From the NCBI GenBank assembly GCA_021325235.1, contig JAJPHN010000015.1:124001-188000 (forward strand): a stretch of DNA of 64,000 nucleotides. Reading direction: 5' to 3'. The notes under the pieces are model-generated. The model worked only from the letters and a program-made list of their open reading frames with translations, searched no databases and was not told the origin of the DNA. The translations under genes and the position numbers were made by a program. This document shows positions 49,567-58,970 of the stretch, piece by piece (within the stretch, counting starts at the first letter, position 1; each line of letters begins with the position of its first letter). The DNA is from Terriglobia bacterium (lineage in GTDB: Bacteria; Acidobacteriota; Terriglobia; Bryobacterales; Bryobacteraceae).

Positions 49567-50609
49567 GCAGTCACTAAGCTCGCCAGATACTCTTCGGGGC
49601 AGCCGAAACCTTCCACCTTCACCCCGAGCCGTTTCAGCGCATCGATGGCGAGCATGCGCCGATAAAAGTTGAATGTGATCACATGGGCGAACATACCTCC
49701 AAATGTAAAGGTCTCGGGCGGCTCGCAAAGGGCATCGACAAAGGTATCGTCCCAGGCACTGCGATTGCGTATGTCGGTCAGCACGGAATGAAACGCTGCA
49801 TCCGCCTTTTCCATCCGGGCCAGCATGGCCGAGGGAGTGCGATGCTCGGCGGGTGCATTGTCCATCGGCGGCATGCTGCTGCCGGTGAGCGCGGCTGCCC
49901 ATACTTCCTTGGTCAGCACCATGCGGTCCAGAATCTGGCGAAGATTCTGATCCGCGCTGTCCCATGGAAAGACTTTGAACGGGTTGTTCAGCGGACGATC
50001 CAGTTGTTCCTCGTTCAAGGTCGCCGCGAGGCTGAGAAGACGCCGCGTGTGCCACGACTCCTGGCCCGAGAAAATATCAAAGAGATCCATAGATGGACCG
50101 ACTCCTTTCGTGTGATTACTGCCGGAATGGTGATGGATTCCGTTACTCGCGTGCAGCTGTGTGTAGGTTGCGCCCAGGCGCCGGTAGAGACTTGGCGAGA
50201 CGCCGAACGCTTTGCGAAAAGCACGGGTAAAGGCCTCGAGGGATGCGTATCCCGCATCGAAGGCGATGTCTGTCACCGGCGCGAATGTTCGGGACAACTG
50301 CCAGGCGGCTCGCTCAAGCAATAGCCGGCGGCGCATGGCAACCGGCGTCTCCTCGAGCATGGCCCGAAACAAGCGATAGAACTGCGTGCGGCTTCGATAG
50401 GCCCGGCGCGCGAGGCTGCTGGCATCCTGCTCCGCATCGAGTGATTCGAGCACTACTTCGCGCAGCTGCCGCGCCTCATCCACACAGGGAACATACCATT
50501 TCAGAGCTTGCTCGCGCCTGACCGGAAATCCCAAAGTTTGGTGGTTTTGGATAACCCCAACGAGAACGGGCGCAAACTCACCGACGCGCTCGTTTCTTTT
50601 CCGGGCCAA
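49563..50609 (-). CDS. AraC-type regulator fused to a DinB-like domain
   Basis: A protein of up to 348 residues. After an uncertain N terminus (TTG 50609, or TTG 50534, or a later GTG) comes a helical AraC DNA-binding domain with EQDASSLARRAYRSRTQFYRLFRAML and ITDIAFDAGYASLEAFTRAFRKAFGVSPSLYRR-type helices. From about residue 175 there is a DinB/DUF664-like four-helix bundle: MDLFDIFSGQESWHTRRLLSLAATL, with His residues that could bind metal. The combination may sense a small thiol or stress compound, but this is inferred. It is coupled to DUF1801 by a four-base overlap. Confidence 0.85.
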   Translation of the reverse strand: MARKRNERVGEFAPVLVGVIQNHQTLGFPVRREQALKWYVPCVDEARQLREVVLESLDAEQDASSLARRAYRSRTQFYRLFRAMLEETPVAMRRRLLLERAAWQLSRTFAPVTDIAFDAGYASLEAFTRAFRKAFGVSPSLYRRLGATYTQLHASNGIHHHSGSNHTKGVGPSMDLFDIFSGQESWHTRRLLSLAATLNEEQLDRPLNNPFKVFPWDSADQNLRQILDRMVLTKEVWAAALTGSSMPPMDNAPAEHRTPSAMLARMEKADAAFHSVLTDIRNRSAWDDTFVDALCEPPETFTFGGMFAHVITFNFYRRMLAIDALKRLGVKVEGFGCPEEYLASLVTA

Positions 50610-50640
50610 GGATGCGTTTGGTGTACTAGTTTGAGGAATT

Positions 50641-51549
50641 ATGAGACAGCTTTGTGTGCTTCACGCGTTCCTGTTCGCTTCCAGTATGGCGCTCAGTGCG
50701 CAGGCGCAGATTTCCCGCCCGCCCATCACCGGAATCGCGCACGTTGGATTCTACGTGAGCGATCAAGCGAAAGCCGATGAATTCTACGGCCATGTGCTGG
50801 GTTATGCGCACTGGACGGTGGACAAGCCCGACCTGAAATTCAATTGCTACAAAGTGAGTGACCGCCAGTACATCAAAATCTATCCGGGGCTCAAGGGAGA
50901 CGAACAGGACCGCCTCGCTCACGTCGCTTTCGAGACAACCGATGCGCATGCCATGCGCGATTATCTGGCGAGCAAAGGCGTCTCGGTGCCCGCAACGCTA
51001 CAGCCCGACCTGGAGGGCAATCTGAGCTTCAAGGTTATCGATCCGGAGGGCCGTCATATCGAATTCGTGCAGTATGTGAAGGGCGAAAAGCCCAACAGTG
51101 CCTACGACGCGCCACTTTCTCCTGCGCGCATCTCCGATCACATTATTCATGCCGGTTTCATCGTCCACGACCGGGCCACGGAAGATCGCTTTTATCGCGA
51201 CATCCTTGGCTTTGAAGTGATGTGGTACGGAGGAATGACCGATACCGAAGTGAAATGGGTCGACATGCGCGTGCCGGATGGAACGGACTGGCTCGAATAT
51301 ATGCTGGCCGTCAAGAATCCGAGCGTGCGCTCGCGCGGCGTGAACAATCACTTCGCTCTCGGTGTGGAGAAAATTCAGCCGGCGTATCAAGCGGTGCTCG
51401 AGCGGGGCTATAAACCGCCTGAGCCGCCGAAAATTGGCCGGGATGGTAAATGGCAGCTAAACATCTACGATCCCGACCAGACCAGAGTGGAATTTATGGA
51501 GTTCAAGCCAACCCAAACGCCGTGCTGCTCGCCGATGAAGATGAAGTAG
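50641..51549 (+). CDS. Exported double-VOC (glyoxalase-like) protein
   Basis: A 302-residue protein with a signal peptide (LHAFLFASSMALSAQAQ) and two VOC modules. The first starts ITGIAHVGFYVSDQAKADEFYGHVLGY and the second IIHAGFIVHDRATEDRFYRDILGFEVMW. Each has a His/Glu pattern compatible with metal binding, ending RHIEFVQY and TRVEFMEF. A secreted VOC tandem is unusual, since most are cytoplasmic. The reaction is unknown. The C terminus has PCCSPMKMK, a vicinal Cys pair. It is divergent from the AraC-DinB gene, with about 30 bases between. Confidence 0.82.
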   Translation: MRQLCVLHAFLFASSMALSAQAQISRPPITGIAHVGFYVSDQAKADEFYGHVLGYAHWTVDKPDLKFNCYKVSDRQYIKIYPGLKGDEQDRLAHVAFETTDAHAMRDYLASKGVSVPATLQPDLEGNLSFKVIDPEGRHIEFVQYVKGEKPNSAYDAPLSPARISDHIIHAGFIVHDRATEDRFYRDILGFEVMWYGGMTDTEVKWVDMRVPDGTDWLEYMLAVKNPSVRSRGVNNHFALGVEKIQPAYQAVLERGYKPPEPPKIGRDGKWQLNIYDPDQTRVEFMEFKPTQTPCCSPMKMK

Positions 51550-51554
51550 CGCGG

Positions 51555-52112
51555 CTAAAACGTGAAGCCGACCAGGAACTGCGCCTGGTTCTGGTTGGAC
51601 TTGCGTCCGCTGTCGACAAAGTAGTTCGTATCGGCGATGCGGACGTAGCGAAACTCGGGTGTCACATGCAGCAGCAGGAAATGAAAATCCAGACCGCCGC
51701 CCACCGCAAAGCCCGGCGAGTTCTGATTCTGAGTGAAAAAAGGGATATCAGAAACGTGATTAAATACCGGGCCCGCATCGACGAACGGCCGTACCAGCGG
51801 AACGCCTTTGAAGCGGTATTTCAGCAGTAACGGAAACTGCCATTCACTGCCGCTCTGGCCAAGAAATCGATAGTGGCGATACAGCGCGTCGAATTCGATA
51901 CCTAGGTGAAACGGTAGGTTCACGCCTACTTCGGGACCAATGATGTATGGGTTGGTAACCGTGTTTGTGGCAAAGTCCTTATACGGAGTGATATTGAAGC
52001 CGTCATTCAGCGGCACACCGGCTTTCACACCGACATTCAGGAACTGCGCACTCGCCGGGAGCGAGGCGAGGCCCAAAGCAAACACAAAAATACTGACAAA
52101 GCGAAATCTCAT
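51555..52112 (-). CDS. Outer-membrane beta-barrel protein
   Basis: A 185-residue protein with a signal peptide (FVSIFVFALGLASLPASAQ). The mature part looks like an eight-stranded OmpA/OmpX-like barrel: FLNVGVKAGVPLND, LGIEFDALYRHYRFLG, FPLLLKYRFKG, HVTPEFRYVRIAD, and the C terminus AQFLVGFTF ending in Phe. It converges on the VOC gene with five bases between stops. Function is unknown. Confidence 0.78.
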   Translation of the reverse strand: MRFRFVSIFVFALGLASLPASAQFLNVGVKAGVPLNDGFNITPYKDFATNTVTNPYIIGPEVGVNLPFHLGIEFDALYRHYRFLGQSGSEWQFPLLLKYRFKGVPLVRPFVDAGPVFNHVSDIPFFTQNQNSPGFAVGGGLDFHFLLLHVTPEFRYVRIADTNYFVDSGRKSNQNQAQFLVGFTF

Positions 52113-52190
52113 ATCTATGCTTGTGACGTGATGCGGATGCGAGACGTTCCGCGCTGCTGCAGAGTACAGTAAATTGGCTAGCGAGGCTCA

Positions 52191-53888
52191 ATGAAATCAC
52201 TACTCGTCTTTGTTCTTGCGCTCGCCCCGGGTTTTGCGCAGCAATTCGCCTCTACGCCGGATCAGGGACGCTCGATGGTTGTCACGAAATACGGCATTGT
52301 GGCGGCGCCGCAGTTTCTCGCATCGCAGGCAGGCTCCAAGGTTCTCGAAGCCGGCGGCAACGCAGTGGATGCGGCCATCGCGGCCAATGCCGTGATGGGA
52401 GTCACTGAGCCTTACGTGAACGGCATCGGCGGCGATCTCTTCGCGATTTACTACGAAGCGAAATCGGGCAAGCTGTACGGTCTGAATGCGAGCGGCTGGG
52501 CGCCCAAAGCGCTCACGATCGAGTATCTGAAATCGCACGGTGTCGAAAAGATCGATCCCATCAGCGTCTACACCATCACGGTGCCGGGATGCGTGGCGGG
52601 CTGGGATGCGCTGCAAAAACGTTTCGGTACACAGCCCTTCAGCAAACTGCTGGAGTCCGCCATTTTCTACGCCAGTCACGGCTTTCCGCTAGCGGAGAAG
52701 AATGCAAGGTACTGGGCCAGCAAGACGTTCCTCAACCAGCCGGGCTGGCGCGAGACGTATGAACCGGGTGGAGTGCGGCCGGGTGTGGGAGATACTTTCA
52801 AGAATCCAGCGCTCGCCGAATCGCTGCAGCAGATCGCCGCGCATGGCCGCGATGCGTTCTACAACGGGAAACTCACCGAAACGATGGTGAAGTTTCTGCG
52901 CGCGCACGGCGGCGTGCACACCGTCGAGGATTTCGCCGATTTCCAACCGGAATGGGTCGAGCCGATCTCGACCACCTATCGCGGCTGGACAGTTTTTGAA
53001 TTACCGCCAAACGGCCAGGGTGTTGCGGCGCTCTCGATGCTCAACATCATGGAAAATTTTCCCCTTGCCCAATACGGGCACAACTCGGCGGACGCGCTGC
53101 ATGTGATGATCGAGGCGAAGAAGCTGGCCTATGCCGATATGATTCGATACGACGGCGATCCGCGCTTCACACCGGTGCCGGTTCAGCAGATGCTTTCGAA
53201 GGATCTCGCCGCGCAGCGCGCCAGGCTCATACGCATGGATCGGGCCGCGTGCCAGACGCTGCCGTCCGACCTGAGCGCGAAGCTGAATGCGCGCGGAAGC
53301 GAAACAATTTTCCTCTCGACCATCGACAAAGACGGCAACATCGTCTCGCTGATTCAGAGCAACTACGGCGGCTATGGCACGGGCATGGTCGCGCCGGGCA
53401 CTGGATTTTCCTTCCAGAATCGCGGCGCGGGATTCGAGCTCACACCCGGCAAGCCGAACTCGCTCGCCGGACACAAGCGGCCGCTGCACACCATCATTCC
53501 GGCATTCATGCAGAAGGGCGAACTGCACATCGGTTTCGGGATCATGGGCGGATGGAACCAGGCACAGGCGCATGCGCAATTCGTCGCCAATGTGGTGGAC
53601 TTCGGCATGAATCTGCAGGCCGCGCTCGAAGCGGCACGCTTTACCAAGCAGACCTTTGAAGGCTGTGACGTGCAGATGGAATCGCGGATCCCTCAACCCG
53701 TGCGCGACGCGCTTTCCGCACGCGGTCACGTCATTCAGTTGCTCGAGCCGTTTTCCTATACCGTGGGCCAGGGCGAGGCGGTGATGCACGACGATCGACG
53801 CGCAGTGAATTTCGCCGGATCGGACCCCAGGTGCGATGGCGAAGCGATACCCGAGAGCCCGGTGGTCCTGGTCGGCGCAGGCCGCTGA
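52191..53888 (+). CDS. ggt: Gamma-glutamyltransferase family protein
   Basis: A 565-residue exported Ntn-hydrolase with a signal peptide (LLVFVLALAPGFAQQ). The large-subunit start VVTKYGIVAAPQFLASQAGSKVLEAGGNAVDAAIAANAVMGVTEPYVNGIGGDLF and the cleavage site GSETIFLSTIDKDGNIVSLIQSNY, with catalytic Thr 372, are clear. A GMG-type oxyanion region (FGIMGGWNQAQAHAQFVAN) follows. It would hydrolyse or transfer gamma-glutamyl groups from glutathione or similar, in the periplasm. The family also includes acylases, so substrate is not certain. It converges on the kinase gene with one base between. Confidence 0.9.
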   Translation: MKSLLVFVLALAPGFAQQFASTPDQGRSMVVTKYGIVAAPQFLASQAGSKVLEAGGNAVDAAIAANAVMGVTEPYVNGIGGDLFAIYYEAKSGKLYGLNASGWAPKALTIEYLKSHGVEKIDPISVYTITVPGCVAGWDALQKRFGTQPFSKLLESAIFYASHGFPLAEKNARYWASKTFLNQPGWRETYEPGGVRPGVGDTFKNPALAESLQQIAAHGRDAFYNGKLTETMVKFLRAHGGVHTVEDFADFQPEWVEPISTTYRGWTVFELPPNGQGVAALSMLNIMENFPLAQYGHNSADALHVMIEAKKLAYADMIRYDGDPRFTPVPVQQMLSKDLAAQRARLIRMDRAACQTLPSDLSAKLNARGSETIFLSTIDKDGNIVSLIQSNYGGYGTGMVAPGTGFSFQNRGAGFELTPGKPNSLAGHKRPLHTIIPAFMQKGELHIGFGIMGGWNQAQAHAQFVANVVDFGMNLQAALEAARFTKQTFEGCDVQMESRIPQPVRDALSARGHVIQLLEPFSYTVGQGEAVMHDDRRAVNFAGSDPRCDGEAIPESPVVLVGAGR

Positions 53889-53889
53889 A

Positions 53890-56800
53890 CTACTGCGCCG
53901 CCCTAGCGACGTGAACGTCGCGCACGTGAACGATCTGGTCTGGTTCGACCTGAAAGCCGAACAGCGCTTTGCCGGCTGTAAGATCCGGGCCCACCGGCTG
54001 TAATGGGCTGCCGTTCAGTGTCAGGCGCACTCCGTTTGCACGCACGTCGGCGACGATGTTGGCCGGATTCTTACCGAGATTCACGCTGAACTTGCCGTCC
54101 TTCCGATCGCCGCTATCCAGCGCGCTCCAGGAGACGTTGTGCTCGTTGATATGGAACGTCACCGAACGGTTTCCGTCTGCGCTGCGGAACACCACGATCA
54201 GCGAACCGCCGAACCAGTGCATGAGCGATTTTTGGCGCTGCCATCTTGCCTGGAAGGAAACGCGAGCACCGTCCTGCGGGATGGAACGCAGGATCGGGCC
54301 GGGCTTATCGCGAACCATCCAGCCATCCTGCGAATCCCAACCGGGCCAGGTGTCGAGCACAACCGGAGCGGCCGTCTTGGCCAGGTGCAGCGCAACGTTT
54401 TTGGACTCACCAGCAGCCAGCGTGACCGCCGTACTATCGGATGTGTGCCCGGGCGCGGAAGCTTCGAAGCGATAGCTTCCGGCGGGAAGATCGAGCGCTG
54501 TGCCGGAGATGCTGTGAGATGTCGAATCACCGTCAGCTGTATAGCTGATTACCGCATCCGGCGGATCAACGCTCACCGTCACGTGCGCCGGAAGCGGCTG
54601 GAGCGGCATGTTGCGCGTATTATCGCCTGCCGTGAGCGTAGTCGATTGATGCGCGTCGCCGAATCCTTTCTTGCGAACCCGCAGGTCAACGTTTCCGGCC
54701 GAAATCTTCTTGAGTTCGAGAATTCCGCTATCCGGCACCGTGCCGGCGGGATTGCCATTCAGGCTCACCTCCGCACCCGGCTGTGAATGCAGCCGAAGCG
54801 TCGCAAGCACCGGAACCGGAACGAATGAGATCTGCTGCTTGGCATCCGCGTTGGCCTTCACGGTTAGCGTGAACGTCTCGGGGGTGGCGGTAAAACCGGG
54901 CTTGCTGACCGTTACTTTGTAGTCGCCGGGTTTGAAGAGCCGCCGCCAGTGCCCGCTTTCGGCAGGCCGCTGATACGAGTAACCGTTGACGCTCACCTGG
55001 AACCCGTCCTGATTCGCTTCGAGCACGAGTCCGCCCATCTGCGCACCGGTAATCACCAAAGCGCTCAGCAGCGGAGCGCCCTGATAGCTGATTGTGCGCT
55101 CGCCGATGCTGCGCGTTCCGTCGCTGAATGCCAGTTTGTGATCGCCCGGTGCGAGAGCGGGCAGATCGAGGGCGGTTCGCGTGCACGGAGCGGGCGCCGC
55201 ATTGTCGAGAGCGACCGCGAGTCCCGGCCGCCCACAGACGATGTGCGCGCCGGCGCTCGCTAATGTTGCCACTACAGGCGTGCCATAGGCGGCCGTTCGG
55301 GGTGCTTCCACAGCAAACACGCCATTGCCATCGAGCGTGAAGGGGAAGAAATAGCGCGCGCCGCCCGGATCCGCCACACCGAGGACATGCGAGCCTTGCG
55401 GAGCATCGAGCGAGAATTGCCCGCCTTCCACCGTACCCGCCGGTTTATCGTCTACCAGCACCGATCCGGAAGGAAAATCCGTTTCGATGCGGATGGCCGG
55501 GGCAAGCGGCGAAAGTGTGATCGCGAGCGGTGCGTTCTGGCCAGCCGCAACGGAAACGCTCTGGCTGAATGTCTTATAGCCGGGCAGCCGCGCTTCGATC
55601 TGGTGCGGCCCGGCCGGAAGCTGCAAAGCTCCGCCGTTCAGAGCCGCTCTTGCGCCATCCACCTGTAGCTCGGCCTGCGCAGGGGTGACGTGAACCTCCA
55701 GACGAGCGCTGCTCGATGTGGCCGGCGCTTGTCCGACTACGATATGGGTGCGGGGTCTCTGCCGCGCCACCAGGGCCAGAATCACGGCCGTGATGACCAT
55801 GGCGCCGAGGAAGATGACGAGCGGCAGCTTGATGCGACGGGGCGCCGAAGTGCCTGCCGTTGCGGCGGAGGGCGACATAGCGGCGGGCGCTCCCAGTTCT
55901 CCGCTGCTCGTGGCGGGCTTATCGGTCAGGACAACTCCGCCATTGCCTTCTGCGACGGTCTGCAGGCGGTCGCGGCGGCCCAGACCGGAAGCTCGCTCCC
56001 AGGCCCCGGCGAAAAAGCCACGGCTCTCGCTCGGCACTGGAGAGGCTGGCGGCGCTTCGGCAGGGGCATCAAAGGGAAGCGCTTCTGAGGCCGTCCGCGG
56101 CGCGTCGCTCAACCGGTTGCGGTGAAGCCGTAGTCGGCCTACTGTGTCCCGCAGCTCGTGGTTGCCCGGATCCTGCTCGAGCGCTTCCTCGGCAGCCTGC
56201 AATGCGCCGTTATAATCCTGCAGCGTTTCCAGCCGGCGGATGCGGTCGCCGACCGCCGTGGTGCGTTCCTTCCGATTGCGCTCGCGCGCTTTTTGCAGAA
56301 GCTTCTGCGTTGTCTGATTGCGTGGCGCAAGTTCAAGCGCTTCTTCAAGCACTTCCTGCGCCTTACGCGTGTCTTTTTCGAGCAGCGAGCGGCCCTTTTC
56401 GAGCAGAACGCGGTGCCGCGCGGCGGCCAGCTCTTTCACGCGAACGTCGAGCCGGCGTGCTTTATCGAGCAATTCCAGTGCTTCGTCGTACTGGCGGGAC
56501 TTGGTCAGTCGTTCGACCTGCTCGAGATACTTGCCGGTGCGCCGGTCCCACTCGACGCCGCTCTCGGCAGCAATGCGGAGCTCGGAAAACTCACGGTCAG
56601 CGGCGAAGTCCCGGGCAGCCGTATTCAGTAAGTGCAAGGCGCCTTCGAATTCGCTGGCCTGCAGTGCTTGTCTGATCTGCTGCAGAAGACTTTCGCGCAG
56701 TTCGCGGTCCGCCTGCATGCCCTTCTGCTGCTCGAGGCGTGCGATCTCGGAAGCAAGCTGCGGATGCTCGGGATAGACCGACTGCACGATCTTCCATTCG

Positions 56801-58680
56801 GCAACCGCATCTGCGATGCGTCCCTCTTTTTCGGCCAGCCGTGCGCGCTCGATTAACGATTCGACGAACTGATGCTTCTGCAGCGCAGCCTGATGGCGCG
56901 ACTTGAACAGTGGAACGTCGGGATACTGCTCGGCTGCCTCGCGCAGAATCTCGACCTGCCGCCCGAGATCGCTTTCGGCTGCAAGCCGGCGTTCGGTCTG
57001 AGCAATCAGTTGCGCTGTACGCTGGCGATCCGCGTTCTCAATATCGAGCTTGAGTGCGCGGAAAAGAGCATGCCCGGGGAAGCGAACGAGCATCTGGTCG
57101 CATCGCTCGAGAGCTCCACGGAAGTCGCCCGACTCGTAGAGCGCACGGGCTTCCGTCAGAGCTTTCGAGGCGCTCCCGGCAGCTTCGCGAATGCGCTCGT
57201 CCAGTCTACGCAATTCGGCAGCGTTCGCTTCGGTATCGGGCGCACGCTCCTCCAGTTCCATGGCTCGTCCGATCAGCTCCAGGGCGCGATCCGGGGCACT
57301 ATTCTGCAACGCCTGCTGCGCCTGTCGAGTGAGGCGCCGCTTTTCATCAACCAGCCGGTTGTACTCGTGTTCGCGGCGCTGGATCTCCGATCGCAGCTGA
57401 ATCGCATCCGGCTCGTTTGGCCGGATGGCGAGCGCTTCCTCGATTAACTGCTTGGCGCGTTCAAACTCGCGTTCGGAGAGGCAGCCGCGCGCCTCGTCCG
57501 TCAGCTGGCGAGCGCTGAACTCGGTACGCTTGCGTTCGATCTCATCGCGCAAAGCTTCTGCCTGCGCATTGCGCGGGTCGATGCGAAACACTTCTTCGAT
57601 CTTTTCGGCAGCCAGCCCGTATTCGTAGGCGTCGATACGCGTGCGCGCGCTGGCCAGCAGAGACGTGATCGAGCGCTGATCGCGCATTCGCTCGAATTCC
57701 TGCCGCGCCGAAGCAATGCGGTCGTCCAGATAACCCTGCTGTTCGAGTTGCTTGAGGATGTCGCCGGCCAGGTCGAAATCCTCGCGCGCGGTGGCGTTCC
57801 GGGCCTGCTCCAAACGTTCCTCAATCCGCACCGGATCGAAAAGTGTGATCGGCTGATTCATGGCCGCCTTGCGCAGCGTATCGGCCAATTCGCGGGCCGA
57901 TTGGAAACGCGCTTCCGGCAGTTTCGCCAGCGCTTTCTGCAGCGTCTGATCGATCGCCGTGTTCAGATGCGGATTGAAGCGCGACGCGGGCGGCGGATTG
58001 CGATGGAGTATGGTGTCCACCAGCTCTTTTTCCGTCTTGCCTTCGAAGGGACGGCGGCCGGAGAGCGTTTCATACGCCACGACGCCCAGCGAGAAAATGT
58101 CGGAGAGCGGCGATATTCCCCGCATGGTCACCTGCTCGGGCGCCATGTACATCAGCGTTCCCTTGCGGGTCAGCGTCAGCAGGTTCTCGGCGTAGTGCGC
58201 CACGCCGAAATCGATCAGTTTCACCGAGTCGTCTTCGAGCACGAAGATGTTGCTCGGCTTAATGTCGCGATGAATCAGGCCGGCATCGTGCGTGGCCTGC
58301 AAGCCGCGGCAGGCCTGTACCAGTATTTCGATCGCGCGGTCCAGAGGCAGGCCCCCGGGCGATTCCAGAATGAGCGTATCGAGCGTCCGGCCGCGCAGGA
58401 ACGGCATGACCAGGTACGGTTTGCGAGTGCCGCCATCCTCAATTTCACCCACGTCCCGAATTTCGACGACATTGGGATGCACGATTTTGGCCAATTTGTC
58501 GCATTCCTCACGGAACAGGCGGAGCGCCACCGGATCTGTGATGTCGTGCAGTGTTTTCAGCGCCACATCGGCGTTTATGACGGAGTCGAACGCTCGATAG
58601 ACCACGCCCATGCCGCCCGTGCCGAGTTTTTCTTTGAGCACATAGCGGCTTTTGTCCTTATTGGAAGACAGAAAGGGCAT
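53890..58680 (-). CDS. Giant membrane Ser/Thr protein kinase with TPR-like and PEGA repeats
   Basis: A 1596-residue Hanks-type kinase. The kinase domain (about 12-280) has the glycine loop LGTGGMGVVYRAF, Lys 42, HRDIKPSN (137-144), DFGVAHY and MYMAPEQ. Residues 290-880 form long helical, TPR-like repeats (for example FERAKQLIEEALAIRPNEPDAI). A Pro/Ala-rich linker leads to a single helix near 951-970 (LPLVIFLGAMVITAVILALV). The outside part has at least four PEGA-like beta modules (LEVHVTPAQAELQVDG, IRIETDFPSGSVLVDDKPAG) and a final jelly-roll-like domain of about 150 residues. The start is ATG 58680, one codon inside a TTG. Substrates and the outside ligand are unknown. Confidence 0.9.
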   Translation of the reverse strand: MPFLSSNKDKSRYVLKEKLGTGGMGVVYRAFDSVINADVALKTLHDITDPVALRLFREECDKLAKIVHPNVVEIRDVGEIEDGGTRKPYLVMPFLRGRTLDTLILESPGGLPLDRAIEILVQACRGLQATHDAGLIHRDIKPSNIFVLEDDSVKLIDFGVAHYAENLLTLTRKGTLMYMAPEQVTMRGISPLSDIFSLGVVAYETLSGRRPFEGKTEKELVDTILHRNPPPASRFNPHLNTAIDQTLQKALAKLPEARFQSARELADTLRKAAMNQPITLFDPVRIEERLEQARNATAREDFDLAGDILKQLEQQGYLDDRIASARQEFERMRDQRSITSLLASARTRIDAYEYGLAAEKIEEVFRIDPRNAQAEALRDEIERKRTEFSARQLTDEARGCLSEREFERAKQLIEEALAIRPNEPDAIQLRSEIQRREHEYNRLVDEKRRLTRQAQQALQNSAPDRALELIGRAMELEERAPDTEANAAELRRLDERIREAAGSASKALTEARALYESGDFRGALERCDQMLVRFPGHALFRALKLDIENADRQRTAQLIAQTERRLAAESDLGRQVEILREAAEQYPDVPLFKSRHQAALQKHQFVESLIERARLAEKEGRIADAVAEWKIVQSVYPEHPQLASEIARLEQQKGMQADRELRESLLQQIRQALQASEFEGALHLLNTAARDFAADREFSELRIAAESGVEWDRRTGKYLEQVERLTKSRQYDEALELLDKARRLDVRVKELAAARHRVLLEKGRSLLEKDTRKAQEVLEEALELAPRNQTTQKLLQKARERNRKERTTAVGDRIRRLETLQDYNGALQAAEEALEQDPGNHELRDTVGRLRLHRNRLSDAPRTASEALPFDAPAEAPPASPVPSESRGFFAGAWERASGLGRRDRLQTVAEGNGGVVLTDKPATSSGELGAPAAMSPSAATAGTSAPRRIKLPLVIFLGAMVITAVILALVARQRPRTHIVVGQAPATSSSARLEVHVTPAQAELQVDGARAALNGGALQLPAGPHQIEARLPGYKTFSQSVSVAAGQNAPLAITLSPLAPAIRIETDFPSGSVLVDDKPAGTVEGGQFSLDAPQGSHVLGVADPGGARYFFPFTLDGNGVFAVEAPRTAAYGTPVVATLASAGAHIVCGRPGLAVALDNAAPAPCTRTALDLPALAPGDHKLAFSDGTRSIGERTISYQGAPLLSALVITGAQMGGLVLEANQDGFQVSVNGYSYQRPAESGHWRRLFKPGDYKVTVSKPGFTATPETFTLTVKANADAKQQISFVPVPVLATLRLHSQPGAEVSLNGNPAGTVPDSGILELKKISAGNVDLRVRKKGFGDAHQSTTLTAGDNTRNMPLQPLPAHVTVSVDPPDAVISYTADGDSTSHSISGTALDLPAGSYRFEASAPGHTSDSTAVTLAAGESKNVALHLAKTAAPVVLDTWPGWDSQDGWMVRDKPGPILRSIPQDGARVSFQARWQRQKSLMHWFGGSLIVVFRSADGNRSVTFHINEHNVSWSALDSGDRKDGKFSVNLGKNPANIVADVRANGVRLTLNGSPLQPVGPDLTAGKALFGFQVEPDQIVHVRDVHVARAAQ

Positions 58681-58970
58681 CAAGCGTCTTGTTTCGGGAG
58701 CACGTAGCGCGCCAAAATCAGCCTACTTGCATTTCAGCACGACTGGTTTCGATCAGCAATGAACCGGTGTACTGGCCGCGGGCTATACGGGATAGCGATT
58801 GGCGCCCGGAGCACGGACCCGTTTTGCGGCCGGAATTCAACGATCGGCGGCGTGGCTTCACAGCCCCAGTAGTACGCCGATTCACGGAGCCGGCCAGCAC
58901 TGCTCTGGCCTGCCCCGCAAACGCCCCCGCTGGTCTGAAAAGAAGACGCTCGATATGAGAGCATACTCGA
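58681..58970. other. Divergent intergenic region, 290 bases
   Basis: The gap between the kinase and amidohydrolase genes must hold two promoters. CATACT at 58962-58967 and similar weak -10-like hexamers occur, but no good -35 pairs with them. An 89-codon plus-strand ORF (58689-58958) has no signal, motif or ribosome binding site and I do not call it. No RNA structure or repeat stands out. Confidence 0.5.

Noticed and set aside
58689-58958. 89-codon plus-strand ORF in the divergent gap
   Set aside because: No ribosome binding site, signal peptide, motif or codon-like composition.
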